Source: Verrucomicrobiales bacterium (GTDB lineage Bacteria > Verrucomicrobiota > Verrucomicrobiae > Limisphaerales > UBA1100). Taken from it: a stretch of DNA of 64,000 bases. The notes beneath the pieces are model-generated. The model was not told the origin of the DNA. It made no database searches and was given only the letters and a program-made list of their open reading frames with translations. The DNA lies in NCBI GenBank assembly GCA_002721895.1, contig PBLV01000063.1:1-64000 (forward strand), written 5' to 3'. The position numbers and the translations under genes are program-made. Positions 45,502-53,930 of this stretch are shown here, in pieces. Within the stretch, counting starts at the first letter, position 1, and each line of letters begins with the position of its first letter.

Positions 45502-45825
45502 CTATGCCGTTGTCGTTGTGGTTTCCTCTGATGTTTCGTCAGTGGTTTCCTCTGATGTTTCGTCAGTGGTTTCTTCTGACGTTTCACTAGTGGCTTCCTC
45601 CTCGCCAGGACCACCTCCGGATTCCCTCAACTCTTGAGCAATTTCTTGCGCGCGAATATTTGTCAAGACCTCCTCAATTTGGGCGTCCTCCATACCTTCT
45701 ACCTCTTCCTTTGCTCTCTCGAGCGCCTTCTCTTGTACGATTTGAAGGGTTTGCTGCAAGGTGGCTTGCTGTAGGAAGGAGTTGGCGAGGGCCAATGTGA
45801 CTTTATTTTTATCTGTATCTTTCAT
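45502..45825 (-). CDS. acidic protein with T/E/S-rich tandem repeats
   Basis: A 107-aa protein (MKDTDKNKVTLALANSFLQQ) with a helical Q-rich half, then an 8-residue repeat (TDETSEET) copied three times and a poly-T tail. The repeats are encoded by 24-bp tandem DNA repeats at about 45518-45595. Probably a structural linker or chaperone-like peptide. Confidence 0.6.
   Translation of the reverse strand: MKDTDKNKVTLALANSFLQQATLQQTLQIVQEKALERAKEEVEGMEDAQIEEVLTNIRAQEIAQELRESGGGPGEEEATSETSEETTDETSEETTDETSEETTTTTA
45518..45595. repeat. 24-bp coding tandem repeat
   Basis: Three near-identical copies of GTGGTTTCCTCTGATGTTTC-type units encode the acidic TDETSEET repeats. Confidence 0.8.
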
Positions 45826-45890
45826 ATGTAGTTAAGTTATTGGGTTAAGGTTCAATTTAATTATAGAATCTAAGATGCACTTTATAAAAT

Positions 45891-46085
45891 TTATTTTTCA
45901 TTTTTTTTGTTTTTTTCTCGAGCAATATTTATCTCTAAAACTTTCGCGGTGCATCCCGTCAGGGACCCACTCCTGCAGGTCTCATTAAACATTGCTCTTG
46001 CTGTTTGCTTATCCAGTGCGTGATAATATCTTTTATGAGGGGACTTGTCCCCATCTAGCTCGTATTTAACTAAAAAAAGACTCAT
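45891..46085 (-). CDS. hypothetical basic protein
   Basis: A 64-aa protein (MSLFLVKYELDGDKSPHKRY) with two cysteines and a lysine-rich end. ATGA-coupled. No family recognised. Confidence 0.55.
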   Translation of the reverse strand: MSLFLVKYELDGDKSPHKRYYHALDKQTARAMFNETCRSGSLTGCTAKVLEINIAREKNKKNEK

Positions 46086-46453
46086 TGCTTATTACTCTTG
46101 AGTACACGCTTAATTCGTATCTTTTCCCCATGCATTAGTAATAAGTTTAGAAATTTAGAAATTTTATTTCTCTGAAGCGTTTTTCGTGACTCCTTCATAG
46201 GAACACCATAGGTTCTCGTCGCTCCTAAAAAATCTTTATAAGCCCTATTGAAAGATTTGAAATCTTCCCGAGATAACTCTTGCTCGAGCGACAAAATATC
46301 CGCATGATTGCAAACTAAGGTTCCTATTTGAGCTACAATGGTTGTGTTGTCTTTTTTGGAAACAATCCTTTTTCCTTCCACAGTCGCGCCAATATTAGGC
46401 GCATCTCCTGGGGAATCTTTTGACTTGAAGAAGGACTTTAGTTTCTCGAACAT
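46082..46453 (-). CDS. hypothetical basic protein
   Basis: A 123-aa protein (MFEKLKSFFKSKDSPGDAPN) with FKSFNRAYKDFLGATRTYGV and a basic helical C-terminus. It starts 4 nt after the tmRNA 3' end. No family recognised. Confidence 0.55.
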   Translation of the reverse strand: MFEKLKSFFKSKDSPGDAPNIGATVEGKRIVSKKDNTTIVAQIGTLVCNHADILSLEQELSREDFKSFNRAYKDFLGATRTYGVPMKESRKTLQRNKISKFLNLLLMHGEKIRIKRVLKSNKQ

Positions 46454-46457
46454 AAAT

Positions 46458-46833
<376 letters not shown>

Positions 46834-46856
46834 AAAGGATTTTCCCTAGATTAATA

Positions 46857-47165
46857 TTACACCAAAGCAGCGGGAAGTTCTTCGGAAGCTTTCTCCGTGC
46901 TTTCTATGGACGCCTGATCGGTGGCCGTTGATGCAGTAGCTTCAGGAGACACCGAGCGATACATAACGTAGTCAGGTGCGCGCTCGTTCTCTGTCTTACC
47001 CTTATTGGAAAAGACTACCACCTTCACCTTTTCGGTTACCCCAGGCATGGTTTCAATTTCGACATGACCAGTAAGGTACTTCTGGCCTTTGCCCTGGCGT
47101 ACCCACAAAGCTCCGAGCTCTCGTTCGCGCCATTCTGAATTAGTATTTTCTTTTGTTTCACTCAT
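46857..47165 (-). CDS. DUF736-like hypothetical protein
   Basis: A 102-aa protein (MSETKENTNSEWRERELGAL) with WVRQGKGQKYLTGHVEIETM and KGKTENERAPDYVMYRSVSP, resembling the G.Y..G.i and APDyR motifs of small single-domain DUF736 proteins, plus an A/S/E-rich tail. Confidence 0.55.
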   Translation of the reverse strand: MSETKENTNSEWRERELGALWVRQGKGQKYLTGHVEIETMPGVTEKVKVVVFSNKGKTENERAPDYVMYRSVSPEATASTATDQASIESTEKASEELPAALV

Positions 47166-47187
47166 GGTTTTTAATGGTTAAGGATAT

Positions 47188-47216
47188 AGTATAGGTTATT
47201 TTGAATAGAATGTCAA
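47188..47216 (-). promoter_or_regulatory. promoter of the DUF736-like gene and tmRNA
   Basis: TTGACA, 17-bp spacer, TATACT; 22 nt to the ATG at 47165. Confidence 0.75.
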
Positions 47217-47241
47217 GAACTTTTTTTGTGTAAATTGGGAT

Positions 47242-47547
47242 GTGTTGCTTTTAATTGATTCTGAACTCACTGAACCACCTTCATCGGTGACGCTGTTTAG
47301 GGATATAACACTTTATGCTGCCACCTTTAAAAAGATGGACATAATTCTGGAGGCAAAGCCCGTAATGCAGGACTACTATTATAAATGGCTCAAGGAGCGC
47401 GGCGCATTTGACTTTATAAAGGACATATTGGACTACGAAAAGGAGTACGGCAAAACAATTCGATATAGGTTCGGCCGTCACGCAGGAAACGTTAGTGTGA
47501 GAAGTATAGGTTACCACAACTTTCAAAGGATTATAGGCTCAATTTAA
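47242..47547 (+). CDS. hypothetical plus-strand protein
   Basis: A 101-aa ORF from a TTG: MLLLIDSELTEPPSSVTLFR, KKMDIILEAKPVMQDYYYKW, HAGNVSVRSIGYHNFQRIIG. The start LLIDSELTEPP suggests a HAD-like or similar Rossmann opening, but this is weak. Convergent with the gene at 47544 (ends overlap by 4 nt). Confidence 0.5.
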   Translation: MLLLIDSELTEPPSSVTLFRDITLYAATFKKMDIILEAKPVMQDYYYKWLKERGAFDFIKDILDYEKEYGKTIRYRFGRHAGNVSVRSIGYHNFQRIIGSI

Positions 47548-48329
47548 TACTTAAAGTAGTCAAAAGACGAATGATTATAGGAAAACCTTCCCAAATATAT
47601 CTTTCTAGAGTCTCCGCCTGACTCATACCCCTTTGTAATCGGAGACCAATTTGGAAACTCACCTGAGATAACCCTTAAGAGGTTGTGTTCTATTTTCCAT
47701 GGATCAACACTCTGGAGGCTGTTGAAAAGAGTGAGGTACTTAATTGCAATCTTCTCTCTTGTCTTTGACGGAAAAATAGGATAGACCGTAGCAAACGTTC
47801 CTGCCTTCCGCCTGGAAAACTCAATCCCGTGAGGGTTTTTGGGTATGTGAAGTTGGAAAAATTTATTTAAGAAAAATATTAATGGCCTGCTGAAGATATA
47901 TGAGTATCTATCTTCGCTCACCTGATCGCCAGCGAAGCTGATTACGTTCACTTTCTTTGGGCAAGTCTTGATATATGCTGACTTCGTAATTACTTGGGAT
48001 TCAATATTAAATTTGAGCCCGAGATTGACACCCGCAAGGCCAGTATCCCTGTTCCCCAGGCAAGCGGAGCTATTTGAGCAAAGATTTAATAGGGCTGATT
48101 TATATCTCGAGCTACTTGTGAAACCCCTCAAAAAGCGATCTGAAAATTTTGGAAATTCGTCTAGTATTTTGCAGTATCCCTTGATGGAGATGATCTTGTC
48201 GCGCGTATAATTAATTCCTACTCCATCCAGGCACCTGTGGACAATTTTGAATTGCCTGCAATAATCCCCAAACTCCTTGAACTCCTCGCGCGAGAAAGTT
48301 TTATGGAGGTGATTAAGTATGTCGTCCAC
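47544..48329 (-). CDS. hypothetical protein of the metabolic island
   Basis: A 261-aa protein (MDDILNHLHKTFSREEFKEF) with CLDGVGINYTRDKIISIKGY, GVNLGLKFNIESQVITKSAY and PNWSPITKGYESGGDSRKIY. The repeated beta motifs (INYTRDKI.siKGY and similar) suggest an internally repeated beta fold such as an ABBA-type barrel; not assignable. Confidence 0.45.
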   Translation of the reverse strand: MDDILNHLHKTFSREEFKEFGDYCRQFKIVHRCLDGVGINYTRDKIISIKGYCKILDEFPKFSDRFLRGFTSSSRYKSALLNLCSNSSACLGNRDTGLAGVNLGLKFNIESQVITKSAYIKTCPKKVNVISFAGDQVSEDRYSYIFSRPLIFFLNKFFQLHIPKNPHGIEFSRRKAGTFATVYPIFPSKTREKIAIKYLTLFNSLQSVDPWKIEHNLLRVISGEFPNWSPITKGYESGGDSRKIYLGRFSYNHSSFDYFKY

Positions 48330-48365
48330 TGTCTTTGTTTTTTTGTCGAAAAATTTTTTTCAATC

Positions 48366-49007
48366 TTACGTTATATTAAAATGAGTCGAGTATGCTGATT
48401 TGCAGATTTCATAGAAAAAATAATTCTCTTTAGGGGTATACTCAGGGGAAAGACAAACAAAAAGATAGTCAAAATCTATGCTAAGTATTTCTTTGTTTAA
48501 TCTAGTCTCAACAAATATTGAGGGCTTCTGCTTGATGCAAAAATCCTCGCTATCGTGCGTAAAGGCAAGCTTGCTAGTAAAAAGAACATTTCTCGCATCA
48601 ATAATGTCATAGCTTCTGTCCTTGTAATACGCTTCACAGAACAGTTCCACCATCTCTTCTGAGAATTCCTCTGAATAGGGCTGCTTGATCCAAGTATAAG
48701 AATTAAGATTTAAGTTTAGCGCAGACCATAATACCCAATCTGATGAGCCTGCTATGCCCGCTCGAACTTCGGCAATTGATGCTTCCTTCTCATAAAAAAT
48801 ATCATGATGGAGATCTACGTTATAGATGTCGAGCTCTCCGTCGATGCCGTTAAGCATATCTAGTATATCTGCATGATACTGTGCCAATGCCACCCTAGAC
48901 TTATCTTTTATCCCATGCAGCGCTTTAATAAATAAATCGAAAACCTCGACCATATCATGTGTGTCCAGGCAATAATCTATATCTATGGATAATATTTTTT
49001 TATTCAT
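48366..49007 (-). CDS. UPF0489-like protein
   Basis: Start MNKKILSIDIDYCLDTHDMV, ATGA-coupled. The 213-aa protein has SIDIDYCLD, VALAQYHADILDMLN and YNVDLHHDIFY, matching the D.DY and vD.HHD metal-site motifs of the UPF0489 arginase-like family. The C-terminus repeats EILSIDFDYLFVCLSPEYTP. Enzymatic role unknown. Confidence 0.65.
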   Translation of the reverse strand: MNKKILSIDIDYCLDTHDMVEVFDLFIKALHGIKDKSRVALAQYHADILDMLNGIDGELDIYNVDLHHDIFYEKEASIAEVRAGIAGSSDWVLWSALNLNLNSYTWIKQPYSEEFSEEMVELFCEAYYKDRSYDIIDARNVLFTSKLAFTHDSEDFCIKQKPSIFVETRLNKEILSIDFDYLFVCLSPEYTPKENYFFYEICKSAYSTHFNIT

Positions 49008-49521
49008 TGAAGCAAAAAACATTTACCTGAATCATTGGGGCGTCACATTCAAGGAGTATGTCGAAAAACCTATCTGCCTTGGGCGGCGCGCTCACTAACC
49101 TATTATGTTTGGGGTGACACCTATGATACTTTGCTTCTTGTCGTAATTGCAGAGGTAGGATCTCATTAGGGGAATAAAAAAGAGAGCCCCCCGTAAAGTT
49201 GGCGCCCTCGGACAAAAAATATATGACGTGTCTATTAATATCTCTGCCGTCATACTGCTGGTAATCATGAGGGCCCAGGGGTATGCTCTTGGCGGAAAAG
49301 GAATTTACGAGACACCCGTGGTCAGGCAAGGGGTCTTCGTATCCAAGGTCCTCAAGAATACGAGCAGAAAGCCTGTTGAAAAATTTATTATTTATATTTT
49401 TAACGCTGTCGTGTAGAATTTTCGATTTGAATTTTCTAAGTTTATAGCGACGAGTAATATCGCTTGCACAAAAGTCAGCGAGGCGCGTCGGCAGAAAATC
49501 ATCTTGGACTTCAATTTTCAC
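49000..49521 (-). CDS. 2-oxoglutarate/Fe(II) oxygenase-like protein
   Basis: The 173-aa protein (MKIEVQDDFLPTRLADFCAS) has GPHDYQQYDGRDINRHVIYF (H.D) and LSEGANFTGGSLFYSPNEI, then NRLVSAPPKADRFFDILLEC, an order like prolyl-4-hydroxylase-type oxygenases. The distal His and the Arg for 2OG are not certain from sequence alone. Confidence 0.55.
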   Translation of the reverse strand: MKIEVQDDFLPTRLADFCASDITRRYKLRKFKSKILHDSVKNINNKFFNRLSARILEDLGYEDPLPDHGCLVNSFSAKSIPLGPHDYQQYDGRDINRHVIYFLSEGANFTGGSLFYSPNEILPLQLRQEAKYHRCHPKHNRLVSAPPKADRFFDILLECDAPMIQVNVFCFNE

Positions 49522-50149
49522 TTTTCGAAAAAGACTTAAGTAATACCTGAGACGGTACTACCTTGTTGAAATTATTTTTTGTAGTATTAAATATTTTAAG
49601 CCACCCAAACAATCTTCCCGCCATCGGAAAGTATGATATATAGTCTCTGGGAACTTCCGCATCTAAAAGTAAAGCGGACATAGCGCAACCAACATTCATA
49701 TGTACCGGCAACATCTCTTCCAGAGTAAGACAAAACCTCATTCGCTCCCTAATAAGATCCGGGAATGAGCGTATTAAGAATTTTACGCGGGGATCTCCGC
49801 CCCTAATTGAAGGATGTCCAAAGCCCGGAACCCTTTGGTCGGCGCAATGATATTCTCCGTAGACAACATCGGGGGAGCGTTGGTAATTTTCCTCGATAAA
49901 ATATGCTATCTCATTGATTAATAAATGCTTGTCGCTTACGCAATTTAGCCCTGCTGCTGCAGCGCTAGGAAATGAGGCCCCGCAATTCGCCGCAAGCGCA
50001 ACCACGCAAGAACTCGGCGGCTCTGCAGGTTCCGGAAACTCAATAAAGCTTGAGCAAATCGTGCTGCATAGCTCGTAAACTCTTTCGTCTTCCGTCTCTA
50101 TGTTTAAATGAGAAAATATTGTTTTAAAAAAATTATATTCTACATTCAT
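49511..50149 (-). CDS. citrate synthase / citryl-CoA lyase-like protein
   Basis: The 212-aa protein has VVALAANCGASFPSAAAAGL (the HGGA-region helix, here SAAA), RVPGFGHPSIRGGDPRVKFL (the VPGFGHP...DPR active-site motif) and VHMNVGCAMSALLLDAEVPR, then YFPMAGRLFGWL (the NvD...aa.LLdlG.P and aR..GW motifs). It covers mainly the small domain and is about half the length of a full citrate synthase, so catalysis is doubtful unless it is a minimal lyase. Unusual in phages. Confidence 0.65.
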   Translation of the reverse strand: MNVEYNFFKTIFSHLNIETEDERVYELCSTICSSFIEFPEPAEPPSSCVVALAANCGASFPSAAAAGLNCVSDKHLLINEIAYFIEENYQRSPDVVYGEYHCADQRVPGFGHPSIRGGDPRVKFLIRSFPDLIRERMRFCLTLEEMLPVHMNVGCAMSALLLDAEVPRDYISYFPMAGRLFGWLKIFNTTKNNFNKVVPSQVLLKSFSKSEN

Positions 50150-50624
50150 ATTTATTCGCTACAATCTCGTAATCTAGTTTGGATTTCTTTGCAATATTTA
50201 AACAGCTATTAAATGAGGGTTTATTGTTTGTGGATATTTCCGTTAATACAAATTCAATACCTTTAATCCTGAGGGCTTCAAGAACCTTCGCGTGTAATTT
50301 CGTCGCAAGGCCTTGATTCCTATAAGCCTTTGCAATGACCGTAATAACTCCCACTGCGATTTTTTTATCGAGATCATATACTTGATTGAGGCATGTAGAT
50401 GCGCAGCTAAAGGCAATTGGAACACTGGGCTCCTCAAAGGGGCCTGCGGAGACAAGGTATGCCGGATCTTGATTGATTAGCGTAGGTCTGACCTCTAGTG
50501 AGAAAAAATTATCTACATTCTTTCTTGTTGCCTTGAGTGGAAGATGGAGGCCCTCGTTTTCATTGAACGCCGCAAGGAGTAAATCCTTTATTTCTACCTC
50601 ATCCGCCAGAGTGGCCTCCCTCAT
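50133..50624 (-). CDS. GNAT acetyltransferase
   Basis: Start MREATLADEVEIKDLLLAAF. The 163-aa protein has VGVITVIAKAYRNQGLATKL around residues 100-120, the V.v...RnqGlAtkL acetyl-CoA-binding motif A, and LTEISTNNKPSFNSC for motif B. Substrate unknown; it sits between the GMP reductase and citrate-synthase-like genes. Confidence 0.75.
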   Translation of the reverse strand: MREATLADEVEIKDLLLAAFNENEGLHLPLKATRKNVDNFFSLEVRPTLINQDPAYLVSAGPFEEPSVPIAFSCASTCLNQVYDLDKKIAVGVITVIAKAYRNQGLATKLHAKVLEALRIKGIEFVLTEISTNNKPSFNSCLNIAKKSKLDYEIVANKYECRI

Positions 50625-50634
50625 TAATCTATCA

Positions 50635-51621
50635 TTAGGTAATAACTTCACAATCCACCTCCAATAGCGATGATAGATCTCCACCTCCAGCATAACTAAT
50701 TGCACTCTGGAGGTCTTGTTCAATCTCTAAAAGTTTTTCAGAATACGAGAGCCCGCTTGCAGTAATCTCTCTCTGAACTCCCTCGACGTGATTTCTGTGA
50801 CCTTTATTCTCTGCGCTGGCAGAACCAAAATAAGCTTTTCGTTTTAAGCCATCGGCACAAAGAATCGTCTTCGCCGGACTGTCGTTGCAACCCGCAAATA
50901 AAGCGCCAGCCATAACCATAAAGGCGCCCGCATGAATTGCCTTAGCAATATCCCCGGAGGAAGTTATGCCCCCATCGGCAATAATTGGAACTTTGTCGTC
51001 GCCCGTTCCGGCATATACTCCAGCACATTTTTGCACACAAGAAAACATTGGCATTGTGAATCCTGTCTTATCTTTTGTAGTACAAGGACTTCCTTGTCCG
51101 ATGCCCACCTTAACTATAGACGCTCCCCATTTATATAAGTCCCTTACCGCCAACTCTGTCGTTACATTGCCCGCAATGATTTTGCACCCATCCATAAAAC
51201 AGGCGGGCGCCTGCTGGAGTAGGAACTTAATCATTTTTTCCATTTTCCTGCAATGGCCATGTGCAATATCGATTGTAATATAATCTACTCTAAGATTTTC
51301 GTTTGAAATTTGTTTAATTATATGCTCATCTTCTGTTTGTACTCCAATGCTAATTGAAATTGTCTTCCAGTTTTCTTTATTTGCTTTGCGCACAAAGTCT
51401 ACAATATCTATATTAAATCTATGCATGATGTAGAAATAATGATTCTCTGATAGCCACCGCGCCAAACCCTCATCTATGACCGACTTCATGTTTGCGGGAA
51501 TGATGGGCAGCTTGAACGAATCTCCATTGAAAAGGGAGACTGAGGTGTCGCATTCTGAGCGAGAACTGCAATCACTATACCTAGGGACTAGGCAAACATC
51601 TGAGTATTTAAACAGTTTCAT
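50635..51621 (-). CDS. GMP reductase / IMPDH-family protein
   Basis: Start MKLFKYSDVCLVPRYSDCSS; 328 aa, matching GMP reductase length without CBS domains. Motifs: IIPANMKSVIDE, DIAHGHCRKM, VKVGIGQGSPCTTKDKTGFT with the catalytic Cys, PIIADGGITSSGDIAKAIHA and YFGSASAENKGHRNHVEGVQ. GMP reductase deaminates GMP to IMP using NADPH. In a phage this would redirect guanine nucleotides, perhaps for a modified base. Confidence 0.85.
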   Translation of the reverse strand: MKLFKYSDVCLVPRYSDCSSRSECDTSVSLFNGDSFKLPIIPANMKSVIDEGLARWLSENHYFYIMHRFNIDIVDFVRKANKENWKTISISIGVQTEDEHIIKQISNENLRVDYITIDIAHGHCRKMEKMIKFLLQQAPACFMDGCKIIAGNVTTELAVRDLYKWGASIVKVGIGQGSPCTTKDKTGFTMPMFSCVQKCAGVYAGTGDDKVPIIADGGITSSGDIAKAIHAGAFMVMAGALFAGCNDSPAKTILCADGLKRKAYFGSASAENKGHRNHVEGVQREITASGLSYSEKLLEIEQDLQSAISYAGGGDLSSLLEVDCEVIT

Positions 51622-52579
51622 ATTGTCGATTGATAAGGGAGTTAATGGTTCCGAAATGTGCCAGATGGACTGCCCGACTGAAAAGATCACTCTTGAACAA
51701 TCCAGAAAATAAATAAGCATCTATATTTCTATCATCTATAAAGTCCCTACTCACGCTAATTGAATTCGTAAGGCTTTCTGCGTAATGCCCCGTCATTGAT
51801 GGAACATATATAACGTCTCCGGCCTGGATATCATTAACATAAACATCGATCGAGCTCATAACTTCTAAAAGTTTACCTGCTTCGGTGGAATTCAATTGAG
51901 AAACAATTCTAATGCTGTCCCCCTCTAAAGAAAACCTTAACGATTCCAGTAAGGGATTATCAAACTTACCCTCAAGAAATATCTGTTGATCTGGAGGAAT
52001 AATAAAAAACCTTTTAATGCCACAACACTGCTGAATCGTCGTGTGAATATCGTCATGGTCGCTGTGTAATTCGCTAAGTGTTCCTTTGGGGCCTATAAAA
52101 AACCAAGTGTGCATATGCCCGTATACTACCGCATCCCTGAAGGTAGGTAAATATCTGTCGAACCAATCTCCAAAAAATGACGGGCAAGAGACGTGCTTTA
52201 TGAAATCTTCTAGGTGCTCGCAATTTAACGCAAGACAATATAGTTTATCTTCTATAGTGAAATCGCTAAAAGTCGTATCTCCTGACGAAGGGTGGTAAAC
52301 CATTGCATTCTTGAGCGGACTGCCCTCAATAATATAGTCTATATATTGATGTAGGGTTGCTGTGATCTGCTCCTCATTTTGACAGAGCGAGCGCTTTAGC
52401 TTAATCTCCTTGTCTGGTAATCTTTGTTTAAAATTATCAAAATTTAATGTTCTTGCTAGCTCGTTATCTATAGCGTCTTTGAAGACGCAAGGCTTATCTC
52501 TGTCCAGCTGAAAATCTACCGCAGAGGGGCGCGGTTTGTACTGTAAGCTAAGCTTAGGTTTGACACAAACCTTATTCAC
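51608..52579 (-). CDS. JmjC/cupin-8-like 2OG oxygenase
   Basis: The start is a GTG (reading NKVCVKPKLSLQYKPR) overlapping the stop of the upstream 43-aa ORF (GTGAATAA); earlier in-frame starts exist. The 323-aa protein has GPKGTLSELHSDHDDIHTTI (H.D), GIKRFFIIPPDQQ and AGDVIYVPSMTGHYAESLTN, then SVSRDF, the classic JmjC/cupin layout with a distal His. It probably hydroxylates a protein, nucleotide or small molecule. Confidence 0.7.
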   Translation of the reverse strand: MNKVCVKPKLSLQYKPRPSAVDFQLDRDKPCVFKDAIDNELARTLNFDNFKQRLPDKEIKLKRSLCQNEEQITATLHQYIDYIIEGSPLKNAMVYHPSSGDTTFSDFTIEDKLYCLALNCEHLEDFIKHVSCPSFFGDWFDRYLPTFRDAVVYGHMHTWFFIGPKGTLSELHSDHDDIHTTIQQCCGIKRFFIIPPDQQIFLEGKFDNPLLESLRFSLEGDSIRIVSQLNSTEAGKLLEVMSSIDVYVNDIQAGDVIYVPSMTGHYAESLTNSISVSRDFIDDRNIDAYLFSGLFKSDLFSRAVHLAHFGTINSLINRQYETV

Positions 52580-52703
52580 TTGTGAAAAACCCAATACCAT
52601 CCCTAATGCACCAAGATATGCAAAGTCCGGCGGCGCCCACAATCCAGTCTCCCGGAAAAAATTCTGGGTAAGTTGAGTTTGCTGCTGCTAATAGTTCGAT
52701 CAT
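52572..52703 (-). CDS. small hypothetical protein coupled to the cupin gene
   Basis: A 43-aa ORF (MIELLAAANSTYPEFFPGDW then IVGAAGLCISWCIRDGI) with a weakly hydrophobic centre. ATGA overlap with the upstream gene and GTGAATAA overlap with the cupin start. Confidence 0.45.
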   Translation of the reverse strand: MIELLAAANSTYPEFFPGDWIVGAAGLCISWCIRDGIGFFTSE

Positions 52704-53239
52704 CTGAATTCCTTTCTTAGTAGTCTCCACCTATCGGAGTCGATTGTTTTTGTGCCATCATTAATAGCATATAACATATCAACGATTTCGTCAAGAGAAT
52801 TATAAATATATTTATGTGGAAACATTCCTAACATCCAAAGCGGGGTCTTTGTTTTGCCTCCCTCCATGCTTACGAAGACGGGCTTCTTCATTCTTACTGC
52901 GGTTACAATCTCTTCTGCACTTCCCCAGCTGGCAACATCAGGAACAAGATGAGCTATAATAAAATCGCTTCTATCCACAAGGTTGAGATCGTACGCCCTT
53001 ACAGTCTTCATTCTTTCGGTTACCCGGTCATACTGTTTAGTTTTCATCCACGTATCCATTTCTTCTCTCGTACCTTCGTCCTCCTCTACATCTTTCATGA
53101 AAGGTTTATTATATGGATCAAAGCAGGTGACCCCGAGCGACTTTAATCTATCGGTGACTTCAGCCCTCCAGTTCCTTCCTGAGAGGTACTGCATGTGCCC
53201 AACTAAATATGTCTTGGTTCTATACAATAAATTTGACAT
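52700..53239 (-). CDS. nucleoside 2-deoxyribosyltransferase-like protein
   Basis: The 179-aa protein has TYLVGHMQYLSGRNWRAEVT, GVTCFDPYNKPFM, DLNLVDRSDFIIAHLVPDVA and SWGSAEEIVTAVRMKKPVFV, matching the nucleoside 2-deoxyribosyltransferase/DUF4406 fold (Rossmann-like, catalytic Glu in GSaeEi). Such enzymes exchange or hydrolyse nucleobases. First gene of the metabolic operon; an inverted repeat lies in its promoter. Confidence 0.7.
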   Translation of the reverse strand: MSNLLYRTKTYLVGHMQYLSGRNWRAEVTDRLKSLGVTCFDPYNKPFMKDVEEDEGTREEMDTWMKTKQYDRVTERMKTVRAYDLNLVDRSDFIIAHLVPDVASWGSAEEIVTAVRMKKPVFVSMEGGKTKTPLWMLGMFPHKYIYNSLDEIVDMLYAINDGTKTIDSDRWRLLRKEFR

Positions 53240-53245
53240 ATTATA

Positions 53246-53274
53246 ACCTTACCATATCGGTAAGGATTTGTCAA
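53246..53274 (-). promoter_or_regulatory. promoter of the metabolic operon
   Basis: TTGACA, 17-bp spacer, TAAGGT; 6 nt to the ATG at 53239. The spacer and -10 are occupied by a perfect inverted repeat. Confidence 0.7.
53247..53265. promoter_or_regulatory. candidate operator: CCTTACC-ATATC-GGTAAGG
   Basis: A perfect 7-bp inverted repeat with a 5-bp centre spans the spacer and -10, where a repressor would block the polymerase. Confidence 0.5.
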
Positions 53275-53277
53275 GTG

Positions 53278-53919
53278 TTATTCTTCGGGGGTTTCGGGGT
53301 CAGATTCAGCCTTTGGCGCTTTACCACCCTCCCACGCCTCATTGTAATCGGGCGTTGAGGGATCGTCTTTCATAAATTTGCCATGTACGTCACGAGCTCT
53401 TTTAGGTTCGGATTCTGCCGGCTCTAAGCCGGGATTGGGCTCTCCTCCCTCTAAATTCATGTCTATTTCGCAGCTTTCCTCTAGCCGCACGAGCTTATCC
53501 ATGTCGGGACTAAGGGGGTCTTCCCCGCTAAGCTCCACGACTTCAGCCATCTCGTTTAAAATAGTTTTTAATGTGGCCTTATATTTAAAATCCGGAATCT
53601 CCGGCATTTTTAAATAATCCACCGTACCCTTTTCTAGCCAACCCTTAGAGTCCGGCAAATCCCTTAAGGCTTGCCGGTATATTTTTAACGCAGATATTTC
53701 CTCATCAGATAAGGCTGAATCAGGCATAATCATCCAATCGGAAGCCGCCAGTAATTTTTTTCTCATTGCTACTGCGGACGCAACCTCCGGGAGGGATGGG
53801 TCGGTATCAATGGACCTTGCCTTGTTGAGGGAATAATTTAAATCTTCTAACGCGGAAATCATACTCTCTGGCGAGAATAGATCAGCTTCATTTTGGTTAA
53901 TTTGCTCTTCTAGATTCAT
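53278..53919 (-). CDS. tail assembly chaperone-like protein
   Basis: The 213-aa protein has AMRKKLLAASDWMIMPDSAL and DEEISALKIYRQALRDLPDS, the R..LL..SDw..lPD..l......w..YRqaLRdlp motif of tail-fibre assembly/APC-type phage proteins, followed by an acidic disordered tail. It lies next to the fibre genes, as usual for this family. Confidence 0.7.
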   Translation of the reverse strand: MNLEEQINQNEADLFSPESMISALEDLNYSLNKARSIDTDPSLPEVASAVAMRKKLLAASDWMIMPDSALSDEEISALKIYRQALRDLPDSKGWLEKGTVDYLKMPEIPDFKYKATLKTILNEMAEVVELSGEDPLSPDMDKLVRLEESCEIDMNLEGGEPNPGLEPAESEPKRARDVHGKFMKDDPSTPDYNEAWEGGKAPKAESDPETPEE

Positions 53920-53930
53920 TATAATTAAAA

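Noticed and set aside
45837..45895. 14-codon ORF (MKNKFYKVHLRFYN) overlapping the end of the gene at 45891
   Set aside because: Too short, with no ribosome site and no neighbours that depend on it.
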